Origin: Verrucomicrobiota bacterium
GTDB taxonomy: Bacteria > Verrucomicrobiota > Verrucomicrobiia > Limisphaerales > JAEYXS01
Length of the DNA: 64,000 bases
Assembly (NCBI GenBank): GCA_023431185.1
Contig: JAEYXS010000110.1
Location: forward strand, 25,595 to 89,594
Direction: 5' to 3'
Shown here: in pieces, positions 28,323 to 37,278 of the stretch
Numbering within the stretch: position 1 is the stretch's first letter
Layout of the letters: the number at the start of each line of letters is the position of its first letter
Translations under genes and position numbers: made by a program
The notes under the pieces: generated by a model
What the model was told of the DNA's origin: nothing
What the model saw: only the letters and a program-made list of their open reading frames with translations
Database searches by the model: none

Positions 28323-28993
28323 ACAAGAGAGCAATCTGGGGTGGTTGCGTGGCGGTTGTGTTGAGCTGCCTGGTGGGTCAGGTGGTTTGTGCGGCGGAAT
28401 CGCCGTGGGTTTCTTTGTTCAACGGCAAGGATCTCACCGGATGGAAGGCGAACCTGCTGCCGGATTCCTTCAAGGTCGTTGACGGCGCAATCCGCGCGCA
28501 ATCGACAAAGGACCGCGTGCATCTCTTCTATGTGGGCCAGGAGAAGGACGGGAAAGCGGTCGCATTCAAAAATTTCGAACTCAAAGCCACCGTGCGCGGC
28601 GAACCCAACGCGAATTCCGGCATCTTTTTTCACACGGACACTTCGGTGCGCGATGTGAAGAACCATCTGGCGAAGGGTTACGAGGTGCAGTTGAACAGCA
28701 GTGAGAAGGAGAAGCGCAAGACGGGCAGTCTCTACGCCATCGTGGATCTGGCCAAGTCGCCGGTGGATGAGAGCAAGTGGTTCAATGTCTATATCCGCGT
28801 GGAAGGCAAACGCATCTTGGTGAAGATCAATGATCAGGTGACGGTGGATTACACGGAACCAAAAAAACCTGAGCGCCCGCCCGAGCGCAAGGAACGTCTG
28901 CTCGATCCGCAAGGCGGAGCGATCGCCCTGCAAGCGCACGATCCGGGGAGCGTGTTCTATTTCAAAGATATCCAAGTGCGGAAACTGCCGTGA
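28313..28993 (+). CDS. DUF1080 (3-keto-disaccharide hydrolase-like) exported protein
   Basis: A 226-residue protein with an N-terminal membrane/signal segment (~10-28) and one DUF1080 domain. The domain opens with WVSLFNGKDLTGWKA, continues through SGIFFHT and KGYEVQLNSSE, and closes with GAIALQAHDPGSVFYFKDIQVRKL, the standard end. The fold is a concanavalin-like jelly roll; some members hydrolyse 3-keto-glycosides and others bind glycans. It lies 36 bp after one sulfatase and 13 bp before the next, so it is part of the same operon. That places it in glycan breakdown. Confidence 0.9.
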   Translation: MKYDKRAIWGGCVAVVLSCLVGQVVCAAESPWVSLFNGKDLTGWKANLLPDSFKVVDGAIRAQSTKDRVHLFYVGQEKDGKAVAFKNFELKATVRGEPNANSGIFFHTDTSVRDVKNHLAKGYEVQLNSSEKEKRKTGSLYAIVDLAKSPVDESKWFNVYIRVEGKRILVKINDQVTVDYTEPKKPERPPERKERLLDPQGGAIALQAHDPGSVFYFKDIQVRKLP

Positions 28994-29006
28994 GCATTGA
29001 GGCCTG

Positions 29007-30929
29007 ATGATGAATATATGGCGCAAGACAAACTTGGTGCAGCGTTGCTTGGCATTGCTGTTGGGGTGCTTTCTGGTTCAGCGCATACAGGCCGCAGACC
29101 GGCCCAACATCCTCTGGATCACCTGTGAGGACATGAGTCCGAGCCTGGGGTGCTACGGGGACACGAATGCCTTCACGCCGTTCCTCGATGATTTCGCGAA
29201 GCAATCGGTGCGTTATACGCGGGCGTATTCCACGGCACCGGTCTGCTCACCTTCCCGCGCGTGCCTCATCAGCGGGATGTATGCAACGTCGTTGGGGAAT
29301 CCGCAGTTGCGGTGTGAAGTGGAACTGCCGCGCGAAGTGCAAGCCTACAGCAAATACTTCCGCGATGCGGGCTACTTCACGGCGAACAATGTGAAGACGG
29401 ATTACAATGTGGCGAATGAAGCAGCCTTCAAGGCGGCGGCTTGGGATCGCTGCGATGCGCAGGCGCATTGGCGTCAGCGCAAGGCGGGGCAGCCGTTCTT
29501 CACGGTGTTCAATCTGATGGAGACGCATCAATCGCGCAGCAGCGTGTGGTCTTGGGATGAGTTCGAGAAGCTGGCGAAGGAGCGGCTTTCGCCGGGTGAA
29601 CGAGCCAAGCCGGAGGCGATGAAATTGCCGTCGTTCTATCCAGATACTCAATTGGCACGGCGCACGGTGGCGCGCTACTACGATTGCGTCCGTATCATGG
29701 ACAAGGAAGTGGGTCGCATCTTGCGCGAGCTGGAGGCGGATGGGCTGGCGGAGAACACGATCGTGTTCTTCTACTCGGATCACGGCATGGGACTGCCACG
29801 CGGGAAACGCGTCTTGCAGAACTCGGGATTGCACGTGCCGTTGATGATCCGGTTCCCGCAGAAGTGGTCGCACTTGGCTCCGAAGAAGGCGGGTGGGACG
29901 GTGGACCGGCTGGTGAGCTTTGTAGATTTCGCACCGACGGTATTGAGTCTGGCGGGCTTGCCGATACCGGCGCACATGCAGGGGGTGCCTTTCCTGGGGG
30001 AGAAGAACGGTGCCGTGCGGAAGTTTGTTTATGGCGCGCGGGATCGCGTGGATGAGGTGTTTGATACGGCACGCTCGGTGAATGACGGGCGCTGGCTGTA
30101 TATCCGGAATTATCATTCGCACCTGCCGTGGGGCCAGCCGGAGGGTTACTCGGATACGAGCGAGTTCCGGCGCGAGCTATTGCGACTGGGCAAGGTAGGC
30201 AAGTTGCAGCCGGGCGTGCGGGAGTATGTCGCGGCACGTGCGCCGGAAGAACTCTACGATCTGGAGAAAGACCCGCAGCAATTGGTGAATCTTGCCGGGC
30301 AGAAAAACAGCGAGAGTGAATTACAGCGTTTGCGGGGTGAGTTGCGGAAATGGATGTTGGAAACGCGCGATCTGGGTTTCATCCCGGAACAGCAACTGGC
30401 GCAGCATGCCGGTTCCATGCCACCACGCCAATGGTCCGCATTGAGGGATCATTATGATCTGGAGACAATTCTCGACACCGCAGAACTTGTAGGCCAGCCG
30501 GGCAAGGTGAACGAGCTGGCGCGACGGCTCGCGAACGATAACGAAACGGTGCGCTGGTGGGCGGTAGTGGGCTTGCACGCGGCAGGGAAGGCGGCCTCGG
30601 CGCAGCGGAACTTGCTCTTGGATTCATTGGAGGATGTGTCCGCGCTGGTGCGTATCGAGGCAGCGGTGACGCTGGTGAAGCTCGGAGATGCGGAGAGCAA
30701 GCGGGCGTTGGGCATGATCGGTGCGGCATTGATCGATCAGGATTTGAACACGGCACTTTATGCAGCACGGCAGTTGCAATTGCTGGGCGAGCACGCGAAG
30801 CCGTTGCAGCCAATTATGGTCAAGGTACGTGAGCAGGCGAAGATGTGGGAGCACAAGGACATGGCGCTATATGTCGGCTTCGCGCTGGATGCGGCTTTGA
30901 ATGAACTGAAAGGCGGCGAGGCGCGTTAA
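29007..30929 (+). CDS. Type I sulfatase with C-terminal HEAT-like repeats
   Basis: A 640-residue exported sulfatase: signal segment (~10-30), metal ligands in NILWITCEDMSPSLGCYG, modification motif VCSPSRACLISGMY (C-S-P-S-R), and VFFYSDHGMGLPRGKR. After the sulfatase domain (~1-460) comes an alpha-helical repeat tail (~500-640) with HEAT-like units such as NDNETVRWWAVVGLHAAG and DVSALVRIEAAVTLVKLGDAESKRALG. The tail may mediate docking to another protein. ATG codons at 29007 and 29010 are both possible starts. It overlaps the convergent permease gene by 4 bp. Confidence 0.92.
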   Translation: MMNIWRKTNLVQRCLALLLGCFLVQRIQAADRPNILWITCEDMSPSLGCYGDTNAFTPFLDDFAKQSVRYTRAYSTAPVCSPSRACLISGMYATSLGNPQLRCEVELPREVQAYSKYFRDAGYFTANNVKTDYNVANEAAFKAAAWDRCDAQAHWRQRKAGQPFFTVFNLMETHQSRSSVWSWDEFEKLAKERLSPGERAKPEAMKLPSFYPDTQLARRTVARYYDCVRIMDKEVGRILRELEADGLAENTIVFFYSDHGMGLPRGKRVLQNSGLHVPLMIRFPQKWSHLAPKKAGGTVDRLVSFVDFAPTVLSLAGLPIPAHMQGVPFLGEKNGAVRKFVYGARDRVDEVFDTARSVNDGRWLYIRNYHSHLPWGQPEGYSDTSEFRRELLRLGKVGKLQPGVREYVAARAPEELYDLEKDPQQLVNLAGQKNSESELQRLRGELRKWMLETRDLGFIPEQQLAQHAGSMPPRQWSALRDHYDLETILDTAELVGQPGKVNELARRLANDNETVRWWAVVGLHAAGKAASAQRNLLLDSLEDVSALVRIEAAVTLVKLGDAESKRALGMIGAALIDQDLNTALYAARQLQLLGEHAKPLQPIMVKVREQAKMWEHKDMALYVGFALDAALNELKGGEAR

Positions 30930-32347
30930 TGCACGCCGGCCAGGCGCATCAGGAAGCTGCTGAAAGCCAGGACAATGATGGACCCGATCAAGCCGATGAG
31001 CGCGCCGACTTTGAGCATGTCCTTCGTGGTGAGTTCGCCTTTGGAGTAAGCGATGGCATTCGGCGGTGTGCTGATAGGCAAAGCCATGGCAAGCGAGGCC
31101 GCGAGCGCGATGTCCAGCGTGATCCGCACCGCGCCGAAGTCATCACCCAGCGAGGCGGCGGCCGAGATACCAATGGGCAGGAGGAGATTCGCGGCGGCAG
31201 TGTTCGACATGAAAGTGCTCATCAGGACCGTCGCCAAAACGAGCACGACCACCACGATTGTACCGCTGCTGCCGGGGCCGATGGGCAGGGCTTGCACGAT
31301 GAGCTTATCGAGCCCCGTCATCTGCATCCCGGCGCCCAGCGAGATGCCGCCCGCGATGAGGATGAGCACGTTCCATTCGAGCGAGTTGACATCGCTGCGG
31401 TCCAGCAGTTTGGTGCTGGTGAAGGCGATGGCGGGAACGAGGGCGACCACTGCGGCGGGCAGGCCGTGAACCTTGTCCGTGAGCCAGAGCAGGACGGTGA
31501 TGACGAAGATCGCGACGACGAACCAGCCACGTTTTGACACTTGGTGCTGCTCAAGTTTCACGGCCAATCCGGTGGCCGCCGGTTTGAAGAAAAACCAGAG
31601 CAACAGCCAGGCGACTACCAACAGGACGAGCATGATGGGCACGCAGACCATCATCCATTGCAGGAAACTGACTTCGTGCCCGCCCTTTTGCAGGAAACCC
31701 GTGGCCACGGCATTCGGTGGCGAACCAATGGGAGTGCCCATGCCGCCGATGTTCGCCGCGAAGGGCACGGCCAGTACCAATGCCTTGCGGAAACGCTCGC
31801 CTTGCGGCAACTGCGCCAGCATGGGGCTGACCAGGGTGATCATCATGGCCGTGGTGGCGGTGTTGCTCATGAACATGGAGAACAAGGCCGTAACACTGAG
31901 CACCCCTATGAGCGCAAAAGCGGGGCGCTGGCCGAAGGGTTTGAGCAGCAAAGCGGACATGGACTTGTCCACGCTTTCTTTCACGGCGGCTTGCGCCAGC
32001 AGAAACCCGCCGAAGAACAGCAGCAGCACTGGATCGGCCGCCGCGGCGATGATGTCGCGGAAGCCGGGTGAGGTGCCGGATTGAAAACCCAGGCCGGACC
32101 ACTTGCCGGGATTGGCGAGGAAGACGATCTGCAGACCGATGACCAGCAGCGAGGTGGCAAACAGCGGCAGGGCCTCCGTGACCCACAACAGCGCCGCCAG
32201 CACGAAGATGCCCGCCATGAAAGCCGCCTCTTGGGGAACCGAAGGATTCTGCGCCAGCCCAACCGCCACCAGAATGGCCGTCGAGAAACTGCCCAGCAAT
32301 CCCGCCCAATGCCGCCAGGCGGATGGGGTAGAAGCGTTATCCGTCAT
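30926..32347 (-). CDS. SLC13/DASS-family sodium-coupled anion symporter
   Basis: A polytopic inner-membrane transporter of 473 residues from the ATG at 32347 (an upstream ATG at 32446 adds a hydrophilic stretch without homology). Both DASS SNT motifs are visible, SNTATTAMMITLVSPMLAQLP and SNTAAANLLLPIG, as are the family element IGSPPNAVATG and a late PPNAIAYSKG. Members carry dicarboxylates, citrate or sulfate with sodium. Lying tail-to-tail with three sulfatases, it may handle sulfate or organic acids released by that module; this is inference from position. Confidence 0.9.
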   Translation of the reverse strand: MTDNASTPSAWRHWAGLLGSFSTAILVAVGLAQNPSVPQEAAFMAGIFVLAALLWVTEALPLFATSLLVIGLQIVFLANPGKWSGLGFQSGTSPGFRDIIAAAADPVLLLFFGGFLLAQAAVKESVDKSMSALLLKPFGQRPAFALIGVLSVTALFSMFMSNTATTAMMITLVSPMLAQLPQGERFRKALVLAVPFAANIGGMGTPIGSPPNAVATGFLQKGGHEVSFLQWMMVCVPIMLVLLVVAWLLLWFFFKPAATGLAVKLEQHQVSKRGWFVVAIFVITVLLWLTDKVHGLPAAVVALVPAIAFTSTKLLDRSDVNSLEWNVLILIAGGISLGAGMQMTGLDKLIVQALPIGPGSSGTIVVVVLVLATVLMSTFMSNTAAANLLLPIGISAAASLGDDFGAVRITLDIALAASLAMALPISTPPNAIAYSKGELTTKDMLKVGALIGLIGSIIVLAFSSFLMRLAGVH

Positions 32348-32476
32348 GCGTGAAGGAAAACTAGAACGGGAACAGGCATGCTGGCCACGTCTATTTTGCC
32401 GATTTCCAGCCATCAAATTGCCCTCATGGCCGGAACGCGCTTGCACCTTCTAAGCCTGCATCTTATCCTGCCGACC

Positions 32477-33166
32477 ATGAAGAATCTGCTCCGACTTTTA
32501 CCTCTGTTTGCCTTGGTCGCAGCCACCAGTTTGCCCGCGCAAGATGCTGCTGCTGCCCGCGCCCGCGCCATTGCCGATCAACAAGATGCCGCCGAACGAT
32601 ACAACCGCTTGAGTACCCTGGTAGATGACCTGCAGGTCGCGAATAGTGATCTGCAACGTCGGCTCGGAGTACTGGAACAGGAACTGCGCAAGACCCGCGC
32701 TGAATTGCTCGCCGAGCTAAGCAAAGCTGAGCGCAAGGCGGAGGAAGGCACCGGCCGCTACGTGACGCAGGACCAGCTCAAGAAACTGGTCGATGCCGTC
32801 AACGACCTCGACAAAAAACGCGTGGAAGATGACAAACGCATCGTGGATGAAGTCCGCAAACTGGTGCAGAAGATCGCCGCCGCGCCCGCTTCCTCCATCT
32901 CTTCACCCACCCCGCCCCGGGCTCACGTCGAAAAACCCGCAGTGGATGCCGCACCCTCCGGCGTGCCGACGAAAGGTTTCGAGCACACAGTCCAGAAAGG
33001 CGAGTATCTGGGCACCATCATCAGCGCTTACAATGAAGCGTTGAAGGAGAAGGGTGTGACGAAGAAGATCACCCAATCCATGGTCGAAAAGGCCAACCCG
33101 GGGCTTAATCCGAACAAGATGGCCATCGGCTCCAAGATCTTCATCCCCGATCCAAGCCAGGAATAA
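32477..33166 (+). CDS. Exported coiled-coil protein with C-terminal LysM-like domain
   Basis: A 229-residue product from the ATG at 32477, which starts a clear signal peptide (LLRLLPLFALVAATSLPAQ). Residues ~30-130 form a charged coiled coil (ERYNRLSTLVDDLQVANSD and on). A Pro/Ser/Ala linker follows, then a LysM-like module from about FEHTVQKGEYLGTIISAYN to ANPGLNPNKMAIGSKIFIPDP. It probably binds peptidoglycan in the periplasm. An earlier in-frame ATG at 32378 would overlap the divergent permease start and lacks a signal at the right place. It is divergent from the permease with a 129-bp shared upstream region. Confidence 0.85.
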   Translation: MKNLLRLLPLFALVAATSLPAQDAAAARARAIADQQDAAERYNRLSTLVDDLQVANSDLQRRLGVLEQELRKTRAELLAELSKAERKAEEGTGRYVTQDQLKKLVDAVNDLDKKRVEDDKRIVDEVRKLVQKIAAAPASSISSPTPPRAHVEKPAVDAAPSGVPTKGFEHTVQKGEYLGTIISAYNEALKEKGVTKKITQSMVEKANPGLNPNKMAIGSKIFIPDPSQE

Positions 33167-33205
33167 ATTCCGCCGCCAGTTCTCTTGCTAGTGCATGGAA
33201 TTGTG

Positions 33206-33643
33206 ATGATGAAGAAGCTCTGGGAACGCACCCGACTGTTGATAGGAAGAGTATTTTCCCAGAAAAATCTGCGGCGGTCCCACCTGTATCTGGGGTGTTT
33301 CTTCACCCCCATGCTGCTGTTCTACATTCTGACTGGCTGGATGCAAGTGGTGGATCCCGACCGGCTCAAATCGCCAGCGGATGCGGAGACGTTCATCCAA
33401 AAGATCCGCACGGTGCATGTGGATCAAGTGTATCCGGGTCAGGATGAACTGGATGTCCCTTCTTCCCCCAAGGCCTTCAAGGCGTTGACTGTCATCATGT
33501 GTGTCGCAGCCACGGTCACCATCGTGCTGGGCCTGGTGCTGGCCTTCAAGAGCTTGAAGAACCAATGGCCGGTGTGGATCTCCATTGTTTTGGGCGTTCT
33601 GCTGCCCATTCTGATGCTTTGGTTGGGCCAGGGTCGCAAGTAA
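33206..33643 (+). CDS. Small membrane protein with PepSY-TM-like N-terminus
   Basis: About 145 residues. One membrane segment at ~25-45 (SHLYLGCFFTPMLLFYILTGWMQ) resembles the first helix of PepSY-associated membrane proteins. A ~40-residue hydrophilic loop follows, then two more membrane segments near the C-terminus. No catalytic or metal-binding residues stand out. Starts at 33185, 33206 and 33209 are all possible. It lies between the LysM gene and proC, 63 bp before the proC start. Function unknown. Confidence 0.7.
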   Translation: MMKKLWERTRLLIGRVFSQKNLRRSHLYLGCFFTPMLLFYILTGWMQVVDPDRLKSPADAETFIQKIRTVHVDQVYPGQDELDVPSSPKAFKALTVIMCVAATVTIVLGLVLAFKSLKNQWPVWISIVLGVLLPILMLWLGQGRK

Positions 33644-33706
33644 GCCTGCCCTCAGTTGCCTCCTTTTGCCTTTCGTCCCGCCCGCAAGACTGTTAGAAGC
33701 TCCGGC

Positions 33707-34522
33707 ATGTCGGCACAACTCACGATCGGTTTTCTCGGCGCAGGCAAGATGGCCACGGCGCTGGCGAAGGGCTTTGTCCAGGCGCAATTGACCGCGCCGG
33801 AGCAACTCATCGCCAGTGATGTCTATGAGGCCGCCCGCCTGGCTTTTGCGAAAGAGACGGGTGCCCGCTCTGCCACGTCCAATGCAGAAGTGGCCAAGGC
33901 CGCCAATGTCCTGATCGTCGCGGTGAAGCCGGACCAGGTCGCGGACGTGCTGGGTGAGATCGCTACCGTGATGACGCAGAACCACATCGTCATCTCCATC
34001 GCGGCCGGTGTGCCGCTAGCCAAACTGGAAAAGCCTTTACCTCCCGGCAGCCGCGTCATCCGCGTGATGCCGAACACGCCTGCATTGGTCGGTGCGTCCG
34101 CCTCCGCCTTTGCCTTGGGCTCAGCCGCGAATGCAGATGATGCCAGGCTGGCGCAGCAACTCTTTGCCACCGTCGGCCTCGCCTTGCAGGTGAAGGAATC
34201 GTTGCTTGATGCCGTCACCGGCCTGAGCGGCAGCGGTCCGGCCTACGGTTATCTGATGATTGAAGCTTTAAGTGACGGCGGCGTCGCGGCTGGCTTGCCG
34301 CGCGATGTCGCCACGCGCTTGGCCGCGCAGACTTTGCTCGGGGCCGCCCGCATGGTGTTAGAGACGGGCATGCATCCGGGAGCGTTGAAGGACATGGTAA
34401 CCAGCCCCGGGGGCACCACCATCGAGGGCATCCATGAACTGGAGAAGGCTGGCGTGCGCCAAGGTTTGATGAATGCCGTGCGCGCTGCTTCGGACAAATC
34501 GCGCAAGCTTGGTCAGGGTTGA
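33707..34522 (+). CDS. proC: Pyrroline-5-carboxylate reductase
   Basis: Last step of proline synthesis: NAD(P)H-dependent reduction of pyrroline-5-carboxylate. N-terminal Rossmann motif IGFLGAGKMATALAKGF, then VIVAVKPDQV, VIRVMPNTPALVGASASAFALG, and the C-terminal signature DAVTGLSGSGPAYGYLMIEALSDGGVAAGLPR with MVTSPGGTTIEGIHELEKAGVR are complete. The ATG at 33707 gives the normal length of 271 residues; the reading from 33656 adds 17 residues that do not match. It is followed 45 bp later by a DegT-family aminotransferase. Confidence 0.95.
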   Translation: MSAQLTIGFLGAGKMATALAKGFVQAQLTAPEQLIASDVYEAARLAFAKETGARSATSNAEVAKAANVLIVAVKPDQVADVLGEIATVMTQNHIVISIAAGVPLAKLEKPLPPGSRVIRVMPNTPALVGASASAFALGSAANADDARLAQQLFATVGLALQVKESLLDAVTGLSGSGPAYGYLMIEALSDGGVAAGLPRDVATRLAAQTLLGAARMVLETGMHPGALKDMVTSPGGTTIEGIHELEKAGVRQGLMNAVRAASDKSRKLGQG

Positions 34523-34567
34523 GTTTTCCGTTTTCATCTTTCGCAATCGCTAGCAAACTGGCTGCAC

Positions 34568-35677
34568 ATGACTGTTGATCGCGTTCCTTACCTGGACCTT
34601 TCCGCCCAAATGCGCCCCATCCGCTCGGAAGTGGATGCCGCCTTGGCCCGCGCCCTGGATAACAACACGTTCTGCCTCGGGCCGGAGGTGGCGGCCTTTG
34701 AGAAGGAGTTCGCGGAGTTCTGTGGGGTGAAGCACTGCATCGCCATGAACAGCGGCACTTCCGCTCTGCACATCGCCATGCTGCTGCTGAATGTCGGCCC
34801 CGGCGATGAAGTCATCACCACACCCTACACTTTTGCTGCGACGAGCTGGGCCATCTCCTATGTCGGCGCGAAGCCGGTGTATGTGGACATCGACCCAGTG
34901 ACGTTCAACCTGAACCCGGCCTTAGTAGAGAAAGCCATCACGCCGCGCACGAAGGCGATCCTGCCGGTACACCTCTACGGGCATCCATTCGATATCGAGG
35001 CACTCGCAGCCATCGGCAAGAAACACAATTTGCCCATCGTGGAAGATGCCGCGCAAGCGGTGGCGGCGACCTTCAACGGCAAGCGCGTGGGTGGTTTCGG
35101 TGCCTCGGCCTGCTTCAGTTTTTATCCGGCGAAGAATCTCGGAGCCATCGGTGAGGCCGGTGCGCTGGTGACGAATGATGATGCGGCGGCGGTTCGCGCC
35201 AAGGCTTTGCGTGAGCATGGTTCCAAGGTGCGTTATCATCATGACGAGGTCGGGTTCAATTACCGCATGGAAGGCATCCAAGGCGCGGTCTTGCGCGTGA
35301 AGCTCAAGCACATCGACGCATGGACGAAGCGCCGGCAGCAGATCGCGCATCGCTATCATGGCTTGTTGAAAGACACGCCGTTGACATTGCCGGTGGAGAA
35401 CGCTGGCTATGACAGTGCGTGGCATCTCTACACCGTGCGCCATGCACGCCGCGATGAGCTGAAGGCGTATCTGGAGACGAACGGTGTCGGGAGCGCCATC
35501 CATTATCCGCTGCCCTTGCACTTGCAGGAATGTTACAAGTCATTGGGCTATAAGATGGGTGATTTCCCCGTGTCTGAGGCGGCAGCCAAGACGTGCCTCA
35601 GCCTGCCGGTGTTCCCGGAACTGACGGATGCGCAGGTGGATCGGGTGGCCGAAGTGGTGAAACGCTTTTTTGCGTGA
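34568..35677 (+). CDS. DegT/DnrJ/EryC1/StrS-family aminotransferase
   Basis: PLP aminotransferase that usually acts on nucleotide-linked keto-sugars. PLP-lysine K189 in FSFYPAKNLGAIGEAGALV, the phosphate-binding segment NSGTSALHIAMLLLNVGPGDEV, the family strand HLYGHP and DAAQAVAA are all present. Length is 369, standard. The neighbour downstream is a GT-C-like membrane protein, so a role in making or decorating a surface glycan is plausible but not shown; no other nucleotide-sugar genes are close by. Confidence 0.93.
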   Translation: MTVDRVPYLDLSAQMRPIRSEVDAALARALDNNTFCLGPEVAAFEKEFAEFCGVKHCIAMNSGTSALHIAMLLLNVGPGDEVITTPYTFAATSWAISYVGAKPVYVDIDPVTFNLNPALVEKAITPRTKAILPVHLYGHPFDIEALAAIGKKHNLPIVEDAAQAVAATFNGKRVGGFGASACFSFYPAKNLGAIGEAGALVTNDDAAAVRAKALREHGSKVRYHHDEVGFNYRMEGIQGAVLRVKLKHIDAWTKRRQQIAHRYHGLLKDTPLTLPVENAGYDSAWHLYTVRHARRDELKAYLETNGVGSAIHYPLPLHLQECYKSLGYKMGDFPVSEAAAKTCLSLPVFPELTDAQVDRVAEVVKRFFA

Positions 35678-35707
35678 GTAAGCCGGGGCAGCCGCTAAAT
35701 TGCCGGA

Positions 35708-37183
35708 GTGTCAGGCAGTCCATCAACCAGCATAGCGGGCGACAGGTCTGGGGGGATTGTATCCAGCAGCTCCAGTTTCATCCGGCAATTCGCCCTACCG
35801 GTCACCTTGTTGTGGACGTTGCTGGCGCTCTTCCGCGTTGTGCCGCCCAATATCGACGACCTCTTTTTCATCGGCCCCGCCTGGCAACTGGCGCTTGATG
35901 GCTCATTTATCCATCCTTGGTTGCATTTGGAGTCGCCCCCGTTTCTGGCTCATGGTTTTCACCTGCAACCGCCCTTCTATTCCTACGTACTGGCCGGCTG
36001 GCTCATGGTGTTTGGGCTGAGTACCAGCTCGTTGCTGCTGTTTCACGCGGCCTGCGGGCTGGCTGTCAGTCTGGCCATCGGAAGGCTGTTTCATCGGTTC
36101 CAGCGGCCGCTGCGCTACGCTTACCTGCTGGTGATTGCGTATGTCGGGTGGGCGGCCTTTCAGGGATTGCGGCAGGATTCACTCGCCATGGTGTTCCTGA
36201 GTATGGGTATCTTGGTGTTAACTGTGGATACACCAGCCCGATGGTTTGGGGGAAGTTTGCTGCTAGGCGCAGCGGTGGGGACTTCCAGCATCCAGATCGC
36301 CTATGTTCTGCCTGCCTTCACCGCGCTGGCGGCGCTTCATCTGCATGCGGCGAGGCCGCACCGTCGCTATCTGCTAGTGAGGGGGGCGGGCATCCTGTTG
36401 GCGGCTGGTCTGTTGTTACTGCTCTTTCTGGGCTGCATCCGTTTTCAATGGGGCGACTTCTGGCATGACTTCCGGGTACATGCCGGTTTCCGGCGTCCAC
36501 CCGCCGGTATTCCTTACTATCTGAGCATGCTGACGAGCCAATGGCGCTGGCTTACGGACTTGCCGGTCACGGTGCTTTTCCTGGGATGTGTCGGCATAGG
36601 CTTATTACGCTGGCGGCAGATCACGTTCGCCCAGCGTGCCCTTTGCCTCGCCCTGCCGGGAGCCTTGCTGTTGAACGTGTTCATCTATGCACCGACATTT
36701 GTGAGTTTGAACCTGATTTGCTGCACCGGTCTGCTGGGTCTGCTTGGTGCCGGGTTCGTGCGGCCAAACCTTTCGCGCTTGGGGTTCGCCGGTTTGTGCG
36801 CGTTGCTGGCCCTGAACCAATCGCTGTTCTGGTTACGGACACTGGCGGTCAAACCTCCGGATGGTGCGCAAGTGCAGACAATCCGCCAACAGGTGGCAAG
36901 CCATCCCGAGCGCCTGTATGCCATTGATCATGCGGCGGCCAGGCATGTCTTTGACTATCAGTTCCCGCCGCACACGCTGGCGTGGGATTTTCTCTATTTT
37001 CAACCGCACGAACCGCTGGCCAGCATGAAACAGAAGGCCTCCGGGCAGGTGTGGATCGTGGCCAGAAGCAATCTGGGCAGCATGGTTTCTGACAGCGGCA
37101 TGGATTTTCCACGGGTGAAGCTGCTGGGGCGCACGCTACGCTCCATGCCGGCAGAGCCGTATGACTTTGTGATGGTGGAGTAG
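35708..37183 (+). CDS. Polytopic membrane protein, GT-C glycosyltransferase-like (PMT/ArnT type)
   Basis: A 491-residue protein with about ten hydrophobic segments and a soluble C-terminal domain of ~130 residues. After the first membrane segment an acidic pair appears (PPNIDDLFFIGPAW), and the next loop holds HLQPPFYSYVLAGWLMVFG. Both are typical of the first extracytoplasmic loop of PMT_2/ArnT-type lipid-linked sugar transferases. The predicted start is a GTG at 35708. Together with the DegT aminotransferase just upstream (30 bp) it suggests cell-surface glycosylation. Donor and acceptor are unknown. Confidence 0.78.
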   Translation: MSGSPSTSIAGDRSGGIVSSSSSFIRQFALPVTLLWTLLALFRVVPPNIDDLFFIGPAWQLALDGSFIHPWLHLESPPFLAHGFHLQPPFYSYVLAGWLMVFGLSTSSLLLFHAACGLAVSLAIGRLFHRFQRPLRYAYLLVIAYVGWAAFQGLRQDSLAMVFLSMGILVLTVDTPARWFGGSLLLGAAVGTSSIQIAYVLPAFTALAALHLHAARPHRRYLLVRGAGILLAAGLLLLLFLGCIRFQWGDFWHDFRVHAGFRRPPAGIPYYLSMLTSQWRWLTDLPVTVLFLGCVGIGLLRWRQITFAQRALCLALPGALLLNVFIYAPTFVSLNLICCTGLLGLLGAGFVRPNLSRLGFAGLCALLALNQSLFWLRTLAVKPPDGAQVQTIRQQVASHPERLYAIDHAAARHVFDYQFPPHTLAWDFLYFQPHEPLASMKQKASGQVWIVARSNLGSMVSDSGMDFPRVKLLGRTLRSMPAEPYDFVMVE

Positions 37184-37278
37184 CTCGGGACCTGGATCAG
37201 GCAGGAGCATCCAAGTTGGCGTTTGCGCCGGAGACGGGACGGGTGTATGCGTTGATGAATTCCACTGGCGATTGTCCT

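Noticed and set aside
26876..29026. A 716-codon minus-strand frame across the sulfatase and DUF1080 genes
   Set aside because: It crosses two clear genes and their spacer in antisense and has no recognisable domain.
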